The notes beneath the pieces were generated by a model that was given only the letters and a program-made list of their open reading frames with translations, ran no database searches and was not told the origin of the DNA. A DNA stretch of 15,074 nt from an uncultured Acholeplasmataceae bacterium. Its GTDB lineage: Bacteria > Bacillota_I > Bacilli_A > Acholeplasmatales > Acholeplasmataceae. Shown here piece by piece: positions 7,101 through 14,420 of the stretch (position 1 is the first letter of the stretch; every line of letters starts with the position of its first letter). Location: contig CALKAH010000065.1 of assembly GCA_937983315.1 (NCBI GenBank), positions 1 to 15,074 of the forward strand. Direction: 5' to 3'. The translations under genes and the position numbers were made by a program.

Positions 7101-7436
7101 ATGAATCCTATTTTAACGTTTATCATCATCTTGATTGGATTTTATGGACTTGCAACAAGCAAAAACATCATTAAATCCGTCTTTTGTGTCACCATCATGG
7201 AAACAGGCATCATTTTGCTTTTCCTCAACTTAGGTAATCTTGAAGGTGGTATGATTCCTATTTTGGACCGGTTAGGTATTCAAATCGTTGACCCGATTCC
7301 TCAAGCCCTCATGATTACAACCATCGTTATCGGATCAACGATTACTTCGCTTGCGCTGATGCTTTGTATTAAAATCTTCCATCATTTCGGTTCGATTGAA
7401 TGGAAAGTTGTACTCAAAAGGGAGGATAAATCATGA
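7101..7436 (+). CDS. mrpC: Cation/proton antiporter subunit C (MrpC/MbhG, NuoK-like)
   Basis: A 111-residue, three-helix protein related to complex I NuoK. GFYGLATSKNIIKSVFCV and IMETGIILLFLN match the MrpC signatures (GxYGLxxxxNxIK, then the conserved Glu in helix 2, as in NuoK), and DPIPQALMITTIVIG is the diagnostic third-helix motif. The ATG follows the mrpB TAA directly, with GGAGGGA at 7088-7094. Its TGA overlaps the mrpD ATG. Confidence 0.94.
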   Translation: MNPILTFIIILIGFYGLATSKNIIKSVFCVTIMETGIILLFLNLGNLEGGMIPILDRLGIQIVDPIPQALMITTIVIGSTITSLALMLCIKIFHHFGSIEWKVVLKREDKS

Positions 7437-9031
7437 ATTATATCCCCCTATTGTTAGTGTTTGTTCCCATTTTCACAGCTGTTATTTTGTATCTCTTTAA
7501 AACGACTAAATATACCTGGTTTGCTTTTATTGGGCAGATCATTACAGTGGCTCTGTTTATTGTTTATGTGATTAACCTCCCTGATCACCTGACGCATTTA
7601 CTGATTATTGGTGGTACAGATGAACTGATTCGGATCAGTTTTTATAATGATATCACGTCCATTTCGTTTGTTGCATTGACTTTATTGATGTGGTTTGTGA
7701 TCCTTTTATACACGTATAACACCAACAGGAAAGAAACAAAATTTCTCTTTTTCTTGATGTTCCTTGAAGGTATCTTCTTAGGACTTCTTCAGACCAATGA
7801 CTTATTCAATATGTTTGTCTTCTTAGAGTTGATTGCTATTTTAGTGACCATTCTTATCTCGTATAAAAAGACTGGTTCTTCATTTCGAGCAGCAATTTAT
7901 TATTTATTATTAAATACGGTTGCTGCCATGATGTTTCTTGTGGGTATTATATTGATTTACTATACCTATGGAAACATCAATATTCAAGTTGTGATGAACA
8001 TGATGGCCGACCACAGTGATACGATGACGATCAAACTTGCGTATGTATTGATGTTATCGGGTATTAGTGTGAAAGCTGCTCTTTTTCCACTCTTTACATG
8101 GTTGCCTAAGGCACATGGTGTCGCACAATCGACCATCTCTGCACTTTTGTCAGGCTTAGTCGTTAAAGGTGCACTCTATATGCTCATCCGTATTAACCAT
8201 CAGATGTTTCAAGGAGCTAACTATGGAACAGAAGATATGCTGTTTTGGATTGGTACAATCACAGCCATCATCGGTGTCATCTTCGCATTATCACAAAAAG
8301 ACTTAAAACAAATTCTTGCCTATCATACGGTTTCCCAAGTTGGTTTAATGATCATGGGATTATCTCAGATAACGGGTCTTTCCTTTTTCGGTGGATTTTT
8401 ACATATCTTTAATCACGCTTTTTTCAAATCACTCCTCTTTATGGGTGCTGGTGTTGTTATCAAGGTTTATAACACAAAAAAAGTTTATGAAATTCGAGGT
8501 GTTATGAAGACAATGCCATGGACAGGTATCTTACTTGTTATTGGCATGTTATCGATCAGTGGAGCACCTTTATTTAACGGCTTTGTATCAAAATCGCTGA
8601 TTAAATATGCATTTAAAGAAGATATCGTTAAAATGATTCTCTTCACCTTCGTCAATATCGGGACTGTAACATCATTTATTAAGTTTTCAACGATCTTATT
8701 TGGACCTAAGCAATCACTGCGCAAGAGAAGAAATATGAAACAACACTTTGGTATGAGCATCATTGCATTTGCGTGTATAGCCATTGGCATTCTCTATTTG
8801 CCACTTGGAAAATTATATGGTGTTGATTTATCCTATGTCCATTTATGGGAAGTGATGTCATTTGTTGATTATTTCATTTACGTTGGGATAGGCTATTTGT
8901 TCTATCATTATGTCATCCATAAGGATTTTACGTTCATTCAAAAGATTCGTGGTTTTTCCATGACATTTGAAAATGCGAATTTCTTATATCTTGCCTATAT
9001 CATTGTCATCGGATTTGTTGTCTTACTATAG
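7433..9031 (+). CDS. mrpD: Cation/proton antiporter subunit D (MrpD/MbhH, NuoN/M-like)
   Basis: A 532-residue polytopic protein (about 14 helices), the main proton-pumping-type subunit. Key charged residues of the NuoL/M/N family are in place: E132 in FVFLELIAI (helix 5), K214 in SVKAALFPLFTWLPKAH (helix 7), K245 in SGLVVKGALYML (helix 8), HTVSQVGL (298-305), and K332 in FNHAFFKSLLFMGAG. This is the only NuoL/M/N-type subunit in the operon, so it is likely the sole such channel of the complex, unlike Bacillus Mrp, which has both A and D. The start is ATG 7433, overlapping mrpC as ATGA, with GGGAGGA upstream. Confidence 0.94.
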   Translation: MNYIPLLLVFVPIFTAVILYLFKTTKYTWFAFIGQIITVALFIVYVINLPDHLTHLLIIGGTDELIRISFYNDITSISFVALTLLMWFVILLYTYNTNRKETKFLFFLMFLEGIFLGLLQTNDLFNMFVFLELIAILVTILISYKKTGSSFRAAIYYLLLNTVAAMMFLVGIILIYYTYGNINIQVVMNMMADHSDTMTIKLAYVLMLSGISVKAALFPLFTWLPKAHGVAQSTISALLSGLVVKGALYMLIRINHQMFQGANYGTEDMLFWIGTITAIIGVIFALSQKDLKQILAYHTVSQVGLMIMGLSQITGLSFFGGFLHIFNHAFFKSLLFMGAGVVIKVYNTKKVYEIRGVMKTMPWTGILLVIGMLSISGAPLFNGFVSKSLIKYAFKEDIVKMILFTFVNIGTVTSFIKFSTILFGPKQSLRKRRNMKQHFGMSIIAFACIAIGILYLPLGKLYGVDLSYVHLWEVMSFVDYFIYVGIGYLFYHYVIHKDFTFIQKIRGFSMTFENANFLYLAYIIVIGFVVLL

Positions 9032-9051
9032 ATAAAAACAGGGAGGGATTT

Positions 9052-9582
9052 TTGTTGAGAAAAACATTAACAATTTTATTTTTTACCTTAGCTATCTTCT
9101 TTTTCGTGATTTGGATTGGACATATCATTCTTCAAAGAATGGATTATATGATCACATTTTCTCGTTTGATTCCTTTGAACTTTGGATGGTTCATGTTTGG
9201 ATTATCTGGATTATCCATGTATCTTTGTTTGATGGTTTACTCAGAGGGATTATTGATCAAGTTTCTCTTAACAGGAGTTGCTTTCATGGGACTTGTGATC
9301 ATTGCTTTTAGTAATCTCTTTGGAGGAATAACATACACACAAGAAGAAGATAGTGGTTTTGTTCTCATTAAAAAAGAAGAATCTGGATTTCGTATGGGTC
9401 AAATCACGATTTACCAACGGATCAATCCATTCATCAGTCAAAGGGTTACATCATGTCATACAGGATCTGATATATCGTGCACGTACGAAGTGATTGATGA
9501 TATTTTATATTTTCATGTGTGCGGGACAACGTCTGAAGCATCATGTGATATCAGAACATATCCTTTACATGTCAAGCCATAA
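9052..9582 (+). CDS. Unrecognised small membrane protein with four extramembrane cysteines
   Basis: A 176-residue protein that I cannot name. Three hydrophobic segments (about 6-27, 43-63 and 68-92) are followed by an 84-residue hydrophilic domain. Charges (LRK at the N-terminus, a Lys after helix 2) predict N-terminus inside and the C-terminal domain outside. That domain has C135, C143, C157 and C165, a C-x7-C-x13-C-x7-C arrangement that could form two disulfides or bind metal. The gene starts 20 bases after mrpD with a strong GGGAGGGA (9041-9048) and a TTG start (9052 or 9055), so it is co-transcribed with the antiporter operon. It may be an accessory subunit, or an unrelated membrane protein carried in the operon. 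No clear terminator hairpin follows; the stop is succeeded by nine A. Confidence 0.7.
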   Translation: MLRKTLTILFFTLAIFFFVIWIGHIILQRMDYMITFSRLIPLNFGWFMFGLSGLSMYLCLMVYSEGLLIKFLLTGVAFMGLVIIAFSNLFGGITYTQEEDSGFVLIKKEESGFRMGQITIYQRINPFISQRVTSCHTGSDISCTYEVIDDILYFHVCGTTSEASCDIRTYPLHVKP

Positions 9583-9632
9583 AAAAAAATCAAGACAAGA
9601 ACACATTCTATCATAGGAAGTGTACGAAAACA

Positions 9633-9641
9633 TGCTATCAT
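9633..9641 (+). promoter_or_regulatory. Possible extended -10 promoter of the cupin/phosphatase pair
   Basis: TGCTATCAT: a -10-like TATCAT (9636-9641) with TGn before it, 31 bases upstream of the cupin ATG. No good -35 element is seen. It shares the extended -10 style of the other promoters here, but the hexamer is one base off consensus. Confidence 0.4.
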
Positions 9642-9672
9642 GAAATTGCAAAAGATATCGGGAGGATCAAAC

Positions 9673-10017
9673 ATGATTGGACATATTGATAATATTGAAA
9701 AACGTATTTTAACAAGCCCGGAAGTCAAACACGCATCCATCAAAGCTTTAGTTGGACCACAAGAAGGTTGGCAAGGTTATGTGTTTCGCGTTTTAGAAGT
9801 TGGTATAGATGGTTACACACCTAAACATCAACACCCATGGCCACATATTAACTACGTGCTAGAAGGTGAAGGTGAACTCTTTTTAGGTGGTCAAGTTGAG
9901 CGTGTAAAACCCGGTAGTTATGCCTATATTCCAGGCAATACACTTCACCAATTTAGAAATGTAGGAAAGAACACATTTAAGTTTATTTGCATTGTTCCTG
10001 AAGAAGGACACAAATAA
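9673..10017 (+). CDS. Small single-domain cupin, four-histidine metal site (TM1459-like)
   Basis: A 114-residue mono-cupin. The metal ligands are H52, H54 and H58 in KHQHPWPHINYVLEGEG and H92 in GNTLHQF, the all-histidine set known for the manganese cupin TM1459 of Thermotoga, with the same HxHPWxH spacing and about the same total length. The canonical cupin Glu ligand is therefore absent. The fold suggests a small-molecule dioxygenase, isomerase or binding protein; the substrate is unknown. The start is ATG 9673 with GGGAGGA at 9660-9666; an upstream in-frame ATG at 9640 has no ribosome binding site. The next gene follows after 2 bases, so the cupin and the two-domain phosphatase form a transcription unit. 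Confidence 0.85.
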   Translation: MIGHIDNIEKRILTSPEVKHASIKALVGPQEGWQGYVFRVLEVGIDGYTPKHQHPWPHINYVLEGEGELFLGGQVERVKPGSYAYIPGNTLHQFRNVGKNTFKFICIVPEEGHK

Positions 10018-10019
10018 GC

Positions 10020-11537
10020 ATGTCTTTATATCCCCAATTTCGCTACAAAGCGATTGTTTTTGACATGGATGGGACACTGATTAACAGTGACGAGCTTGTC
10101 TTAAACATTTATAAAAAATTAACAGAACAATATAAATCACAAATACCCTTTGAATCACTGGATCCAAACGATGTTTTAGCGCTTTCTTATCCAGAAGTGT
10201 TGACTCGCCTATATGGATCTTTTCAAGATCAGCACATGAATGCGATTTTATCATGGCACAGTCAACTGAAACACCAATATCTAACCATTTATCCTGGTGT
10301 AAGAGACATGTTAGAATCACTCAAGAACCAAGGATACAAGTTAGGATTATTGACATCAGAAATGCACGCAATCGCAATCGATGAGATGAAGATCCTAGGG
10401 ATTGATCATTTTTTTGATCGAGTCATCGCATTCGATGATGTAAATAAACCTAAACCTCATCCCGATGGATTAATTGAACTGATGAAGGCATTTAACTGTC
10501 AAACGCATGAAATCATGATGATTGGTGATCAAACATCTGATGCTTTAGCTGCAAAAGCACTGGGAATCTATTCTATCCTTGTCGATCATGAACGCTCAAA
10601 ACCACAGTCCTTTTTGAATGTGTATCACCATGTTGCATATTCAGCTCATGAGATCATGAAACTGATCAAACGACAAGAATCACTCTTTTTAACGATACCC
10701 AACAATCGCGATCTCAAAATCATTCAATTTACTGATCTTCATCTGATGAATGATGAAAAAGATGATATGACCTATCAACTGATGTCATCACTCATTCAAC
10801 ACGAGAAACCCGATTTCATCGCGATTACAGGTGATCAAACGATGTCGAAAGATGCTGTCATGTTGTACCGAGAACTTGGACAATTCATGGATTCACATCA
10901 GATACCCTATAGCTTTGTTTTTGGAAATCATGATACTGAAGGTGGTACCTATCAAGAATTGATTGATGCCATCAGCGATTCAACCTATCTTCTCTTTGAT
11001 CAAGGACCGTTACACTTAGGCTATTCGAATTTTTGTATTACCTTACTCGATCAAAACAAACCGTTTGGGAAACTTGTTTTCATGGATTCACATATCGATG
11101 ATTTTTTCATGATTGATGGAAAAAAGACGTGGGGATATGGTGTTTTTTCAGAAGATCAACTCGCATGGTATGACCTCAAGCTCATCAACCCAGTTCCGCA
11201 TTTGATTTTCTTTCATATCCCACTCGTTGAACTTAAAGAAACGAGTCCACATGATTCGATGCATCAAGGCGATTATTATGAAAGTCCTTCGACACAAGGC
11301 ATCAATACAGGCTTCTTTCAACGAGCAATATTAACAAAACAAGCAAAAGGTATGTTTTATGGTCATGACCATTTAAATGATTTTACCTATGAAAAAGAGG
11401 GTATATTACTCGCATATGGACGTGTGAGTGGACATTATGATTACGCCATGCCAGGATTTCCTAAAGGTGCACGCATCATCACATTTCATCCATCCGGAAA
11501 ACTTCATACACACATCGTTATTCATCATTCCAAGTAG
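10020..11537 (+). CDS. Two-domain phosphatase: HAD hydrolase fused to calcineurin-like metallophosphoesterase
   Basis: A 505-residue cytosolic protein with two complete, unrelated phosphatase domains. Residues about 8-215 are a HAD hydrolase of the phosphoglycolate-phosphatase/beta-phosphoglucomutase type: D15-x-D17 in FDMDGTL (nucleophile and acid), T112/S113 in LLTSE, K143 or K145 in NKPKPHPDG, and D170/D174 in IGDQTSDALAAKALG; a helical cap lies between motifs I and II. Residues about 232-500 are a metallophosphoesterase: D239-x-H241 in FTDLHL, G271-D272, GNHD (302-305), H399 in FFHIPL, and H449-x-H451 in YGHDH. All catalytic residues are present in both, so neither half looks dead. The linker is short (about 216-231). 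Each domain is usually a separate protein. The substrate is unknown; a shared or sequential phosphate-ester substrate is possible. It is followed by a terminator. Confidence 0.9.
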   Translation: MSLYPQFRYKAIVFDMDGTLINSDELVLNIYKKLTEQYKSQIPFESLDPNDVLALSYPEVLTRLYGSFQDQHMNAILSWHSQLKHQYLTIYPGVRDMLESLKNQGYKLGLLTSEMHAIAIDEMKILGIDHFFDRVIAFDDVNKPKPHPDGLIELMKAFNCQTHEIMMIGDQTSDALAAKALGIYSILVDHERSKPQSFLNVYHHVAYSAHEIMKLIKRQESLFLTIPNNRDLKIIQFTDLHLMNDEKDDMTYQLMSSLIQHEKPDFIAITGDQTMSKDAVMLYRELGQFMDSHQIPYSFVFGNHDTEGGTYQELIDAISDSTYLLFDQGPLHLGYSNFCITLLDQNKPFGKLVFMDSHIDDFFMIDGKKTWGYGVFSEDQLAWYDLKLINPVPHLIFFHIPLVELKETSPHDSMHQGDYYESPSTQGINTGFFQRAILTKQAKGMFYGHDHLNDFTYEKEGILLAYGRVSGHYDYAMPGFPKGARIITFHPSGKLHTHIVIHHSK

Positions 11538-11558
11538 ACCTTTTATGGGTCTATTTTT
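11532..11558 (+). terminator. Rho-independent terminator after the two-domain phosphatase
   Basis: A stem TAGACC/GGTCTA (11535-11540 with 11548-11553), extendable by a few A-T/G-U pairs, with a 7-base loop and a T5 tail. It includes the stop codon of the phosphatase gene and precedes the GH1 promoter. Confidence 0.75.
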
Positions 11559-11562
11559 CATG

Positions 11563-11591
11563 TTGTAAGTTAGCGAGTTCTTCGTTATAAT
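11563..11591 (+). promoter_or_regulatory. Sigma-A-type promoter of the GH1 gene
   Basis: TTGTAA (11563-11568), exactly 17 bases, then TATAAT (11586-11591). The -35 matches consensus at four of six positions, and the -10 is perfect. The inferred leader is about 23 bases. A GAGGA ribosome binding site is at 11609-11613, before ATG 11621. Confidence 0.75.
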
Positions 11592-11620
11592 AAAAGTAGT
11601 GAGAAAGCGAGGAATCACCC

Positions 11621-12937
11621 ATGTCAACATTTCCAAAAGGGTTTATTTTTGGTGCCGCAACGTCGGCTTATCAAATCGAAGGTGCAGCAAAAGAAGATGG
11701 TCGTGGATTAACGATGTGGGATGTCATCAACCGCGATGAAACAGGAAAACCAACCTCTGATGTAGGAGATGTCGCTTGTGATCACTATCATAGATTTGAA
11801 GAAGACATTTCTTTGATGAAAGAACTCGGATTGATGAGTTATCGATTTTCAATCTCTTGGGTACGCATCTATCCAGAGGGCCATGGGGCTATCAATCCAA
11901 AAGGTGTTGCTTTTTATGATCATTTAATCAATCGATTGATCGAAGAAGCAATCGAGCCCGTGGTGACACTGTGGCATGGTGATTTACCTCTCGTTTATGA
12001 AAATAAAGATGGTTGGTTTAATCAAGAAACCATTGACCATTACCTGAATTATGCAAAAACATTATTTGATCTTTATGGTGATCGAATCAAGGTATGGTTT
12101 ACTCACAATGAACCATGGTGTACAGCATTTTTAAATGATAGACCATTGAATGAACAACTTCAAATAGCCCATCACGTGATGGTCGCTCATGCGAAAGCTG
12201 TAGAACTTTATCGAAAACATCCTCATGGACATGGGAAAATCGGTATTGTCTTAAATCTTGGTAAACAATATCCCAAAACATTCGATCCTATGGATGTTTT
12301 TGCAGCACGAAATATTGAAGGATTTGTCAATCGTTTCTTTTTAGATGCTGCACTCAAAGGTGAGTATCCAGCTGATATGATTGACCTCTATCAACAAGCA
12401 GGACATACCTTTCATAGAACCTCTTACGAGATGACATGTCTGAAAAACAATCGTATGGATTTCTTAGGAATCAACATGTATTCTCGTGGTATTCAAACCT
12501 ATGATCCATTCAATAAACTGTTTTATAGTAAAGATGTCAAACATCCAGAAGCAACATATACCGAGATGGGATGGGAAGTATGTCCACGATCACTTTACGA
12601 CTTACTTTTAGATATTAAAGAAAAGTACGATAACATTGAAGTCATGATAACAGAAAATGGTGCGGCGTTTGCTGATGAGAAAAGATCGAACGATCGCATC
12701 CAAGATGATGATCGTGTCGCGTATTTCAAAGGGCATCTTCAAGCTGTCTGTGATGCCATCAAGCATGGATGTCATGTCACACGCTATTATGCGTGGTCAC
12801 TTCTTGATAATTTCGAATGGGGACTCGGCTACTCAAAACGGTTTGGGATCATCCGTGTCGATTATGATACACAAAGACGAACGATCAAAGATAGTGGAAA
12901 GTATTATGCAAAAGTGATTCAAACGAGAAAAATATAA
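11621..12937 (+). CDS. Glycoside hydrolase family 1, beta-glucosidase type
   Basis: A 438-residue (beta/alpha)8 retaining glycosidase that hydrolyses terminal beta-linked sugars. The GH1 N-terminal signature FIFGAATSAYQIEGA (9-22) is intact, the acid/base is E164 in HNEPW, and the nucleophile is E345 in MITENGAAF. WSLLDNFEWGLGYSKRFG near the end has the Glu-Trp pair that reads free sugar hydroxyls; the Ser and Lys of 6-phospho-glycosidases are missing, so an unphosphorylated substrate is expected. Three things are odd: HGDLP (119-123) replaces HWDLP; NMY (285-287) replaces NYY, whose first Tyr normally contacts the nucleophile; and the loop after HNEPW, usually about 20 residues with GxHAPG, is reduced to a few residues. 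There is no signal peptide, so it is cytosolic. It has its own promoter and terminator. Confidence 0.93.
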   Translation: MSTFPKGFIFGAATSAYQIEGAAKEDGRGLTMWDVINRDETGKPTSDVGDVACDHYHRFEEDISLMKELGLMSYRFSISWVRIYPEGHGAINPKGVAFYDHLINRLIEEAIEPVVTLWHGDLPLVYENKDGWFNQETIDHYLNYAKTLFDLYGDRIKVWFTHNEPWCTAFLNDRPLNEQLQIAHHVMVAHAKAVELYRKHPHGHGKIGIVLNLGKQYPKTFDPMDVFAARNIEGFVNRFFLDAALKGEYPADMIDLYQQAGHTFHRTSYEMTCLKNNRMDFLGINMYSRGIQTYDPFNKLFYSKDVKHPEATYTEMGWEVCPRSLYDLLLDIKEKYDNIEVMITENGAAFADEKRSNDRIQDDDRVAYFKGHLQAVCDAIKHGCHVTRYYAWSLLDNFEWGLGYSKRFGIIRVDYDTQRRTIKDSGKYYAKVIQTRKI

Positions 12938-12942
12938 AAAAC

Positions 12943-12972
12943 AGCATGCGTTCACATGGACGCATGCTTTTC
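12943..12972. terminator. Bidirectional terminator between GH1 and aldehyde dehydrogenase genes
   Basis: A perfect 9-bp stem AGCATGCGT/ACGCATGCT (12943-12951 with 12960-12968) with an 8-base loop. T-rich sequence follows on the plus strand, and the A run at 12936-12941 gives a U tract on the minus strand. It lies between two convergent genes that end 35 bases apart. Confidence 0.85.
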
Positions 12973-14324
12973 TATTTTAATAGTTTTCTAATCAATTTTT
13001 CTTTTGTCTTTGAGTAAGGAGGATATGCAATCGGTGGATCCATCCATGTGCTTCTTTTGATGTATCCTTTCATATGTGAGAAGAGTTGGAAAGAGTGTTG
13101 ACCATGATAGGCACCGATTCCGCTAGGGCCAATACCTCCAAAAGGAAGATGAGGATTACTGATGTGCATGAGTGTATCATTGATTGCACCACCACCAAAT
13201 GAAAGTCTTTTCCATACCTTATCTTGCGTACTTCGATTTTCTGAGAAGAGATAAAGAGCAAGCGGTTTATCCTTTGATTGAAGAACTGTGATCAACTCAT
13301 CGATATGATCATAAGTTAAAACAGGTAAAAGTGGACCAAAAATTTCTTCTTTCATGATCGGATCATCCCATGTGACATCTTTTAAAACCGTTGGGCTAAT
13401 CAAGCGCTCATCTTCTTTAGTATTTGAGGATCCAACCACTTTACTCTGATCAATCAGTTTCAGTAAGCGAAAGTAATGTCTTTCATTGATGATTCGTCCA
13501 AAATGATCCATATTAGCATAAAGATTAACAATCACTCGATTGAGTTCTTCAACAAATTGATCATGGATGGAAGCGTGGACATAAATATAATCAGGTGCGA
13601 TGCAGGTTTGCCCAGCATTGATGAATTTACCAAACGCAATACGTCGTGCAGCGACCTTGATATTTGCTGTTTCATCGACAATCGTTGGGCTTTTTCCACC
13701 CAGTTCCAAGGTAACAGGAACAAGATTTTTACTGGCTGCTTCATAAACGATTTGACCTACACGTGTACTTCCTGTGAAAAAGATATGGTCATAGGGATAT
13801 GTGAGCAATTCTTGCGTGACTTTGTAATCACCTGAAAAAACATGTAGATAGGAAGAATCAAAAAGATTGTTGATCAAATGAACCAAGATTTTTTCTGTTT
13901 CACGCGCAAATTCAGATGGCTTTAAGATGGCCGTATTTCCTGCAGCAATCGCACCAATTAAGGGCTCGATAATCAATTGAAAAGGATAATTATAAGGACC
14001 AATAATCAAGAGAGTACCTTTGGGTTCAGCAACGATAAAAGACGATGTATTCAGTTGATAGATGGGTGTTTTGATTTTTTTAGGTTTCATCCATCTCTTT
14101 AAATGTTTGATGACTTTACGGATGCTGTGAAGACAAAATCCAATCTCAGTTGTATAGGCTTCAAACGCACTTTTATTTAAGTCTTTTTTTAATGCATCCA
14201 AAATCATTTGTTCATGTTCGATAATCGATGCTCTCAGTTTTTTCAGTTGTTCAATACGAAATTCGTAGGATAATGTTTTTCCAGATTGAAAAAACTGTTT
14301 CTGACTTTCAAAAATGTCTCTCAT
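12972..14324 (-). CDS. NAD(P)-dependent aldehyde dehydrogenase, class 3 (YwdH/ALDH3-like)
   Basis: A 450-residue cytosolic enzyme oxidising aldehydes to carboxylic acids. Catalytic residues are visible: N112 in GPYNYPF (oxyanion), K135 in LKPSE (cofactor), the GSTRVG coenzyme loop (185-190), the general base E207 in LELGGKSP, and the nucleophile C241 in NAGQTCIAPDY; KEEIFGPLLPV and PFGGIGPSG complete the family pattern. The short N-terminus (start about 100 residues before GPYNYPF) and the hydrophobic, basic C-terminal tail are typical of class 3, which tends to take medium-chain and aromatic aldehydes. The start ATG (14324) has AAGGAG on the minus strand at 14332-14337. It is transcribed alone, divergently from the flavoprotein gene and convergently with GH1. 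Confidence 0.95.
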   Translation of the reverse strand: MRDIFESQKQFFQSGKTLSYEFRIEQLKKLRASIIEHEQMILDALKKDLNKSAFEAYTTEIGFCLHSIRKVIKHLKRWMKPKKIKTPIYQLNTSSFIVAEPKGTLLIIGPYNYPFQLIIEPLIGAIAAGNTAILKPSEFARETEKILVHLINNLFDSSYLHVFSGDYKVTQELLTYPYDHIFFTGSTRVGQIVYEAASKNLVPVTLELGGKSPTIVDETANIKVAARRIAFGKFINAGQTCIAPDYIYVHASIHDQFVEELNRVIVNLYANMDHFGRIINERHYFRLLKLIDQSKVVGSSNTKEDERLISPTVLKDVTWDDPIMKEEIFGPLLPVLTYDHIDELITVLQSKDKPLALYLFSENRSTQDKVWKRLSFGGGAINDTLMHISNPHLPFGGIGPSGIGAYHGQHSFQLFSHMKGYIKRSTWMDPPIAYPPYSKTKEKLIRKLLK

Positions 14325-14344
14325 ACCATCACTCCTTGATTTCT

Positions 14345-14353
14345 AGTATACCA
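14345..14353 (-). promoter_or_regulatory. Extended -10 promoter of the aldehyde dehydrogenase gene
   Basis: On the minus strand this reads TGGTATACT, a -10-like TATACT with a TGn extension, 20 bases before the start codon. No -35 hexamer at 17 bases is convincing; TTGAGA lies at 14 bases. The leader is short, and the ribosome binding site lies within it. Confidence 0.55.
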
Positions 14354-14354
14354 A

Positions 14355-14367
14355 AGAATGCCATTCT
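14355..14367. repeat. Small palindrome in the divergent promoter region
   Basis: AGAATG-C-CATTCT, a perfect 6-1-6 inverted repeat between the two divergent -10 elements, lying wholly in the spacer zone of the aldehyde dehydrogenase promoter. A third CATTCT copy occurs at 14386-14391, close to the flavoprotein promoter. It is a candidate operator for both genes, but it is short enough to be chance. Confidence 0.35.
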
Positions 14368-14396
14368 CAATTAAGAAGAAAGCATCATTCTAAATA

Positions 14397-14405
14397 TGAT
14401 ATAAT
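14397..14405 (+). promoter_or_regulatory. Extended -10 promoter of the flavoprotein gene
   Basis: TGATATAAT: a perfect TATAAT (14400-14405) with a TGn extension and no clear -35. Transcription would start near 14411-14413, immediately at the ribosome binding sequence GGTGATC (14412-14418) before ATG 14421, giving a leader of only about 9 bases. Confidence 0.6.
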
Positions 14406-14420
14406 GGCTTTGGTGATCAT

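Noticed and set aside
8485..8790. A 101-codon minus-strand reading frame inside mrpD
   Set aside because: A shadow of a conserved membrane protein gene; no initiation signal.
4796..9031. Membrane-bound hydrogenase or complex I locus
   Set aside because: Gene order and subunits match the antiporter module of Mbh, but no NiFe-hydrogenase, ferredoxin-type or NuoB/C/D/H/I-like gene is present in the window.
11621..12937. 6-phospho-beta-glucosidase
   Set aside because: The C-terminal motif is NFEW-type, with the Glu for free hydroxyl binding; the Ser/Lys/Tyr phosphate pocket pattern of the phospho-enzymes is missing, and no PTS gene is nearby.
13476..13835. A 119-codon plus-strand reading frame
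   Set aside because: It lies antisense within the aldehyde dehydrogenase catalytic core, with no ribosome binding site and no recognisable motif; the minus-strand frame has all ALDH signatures.
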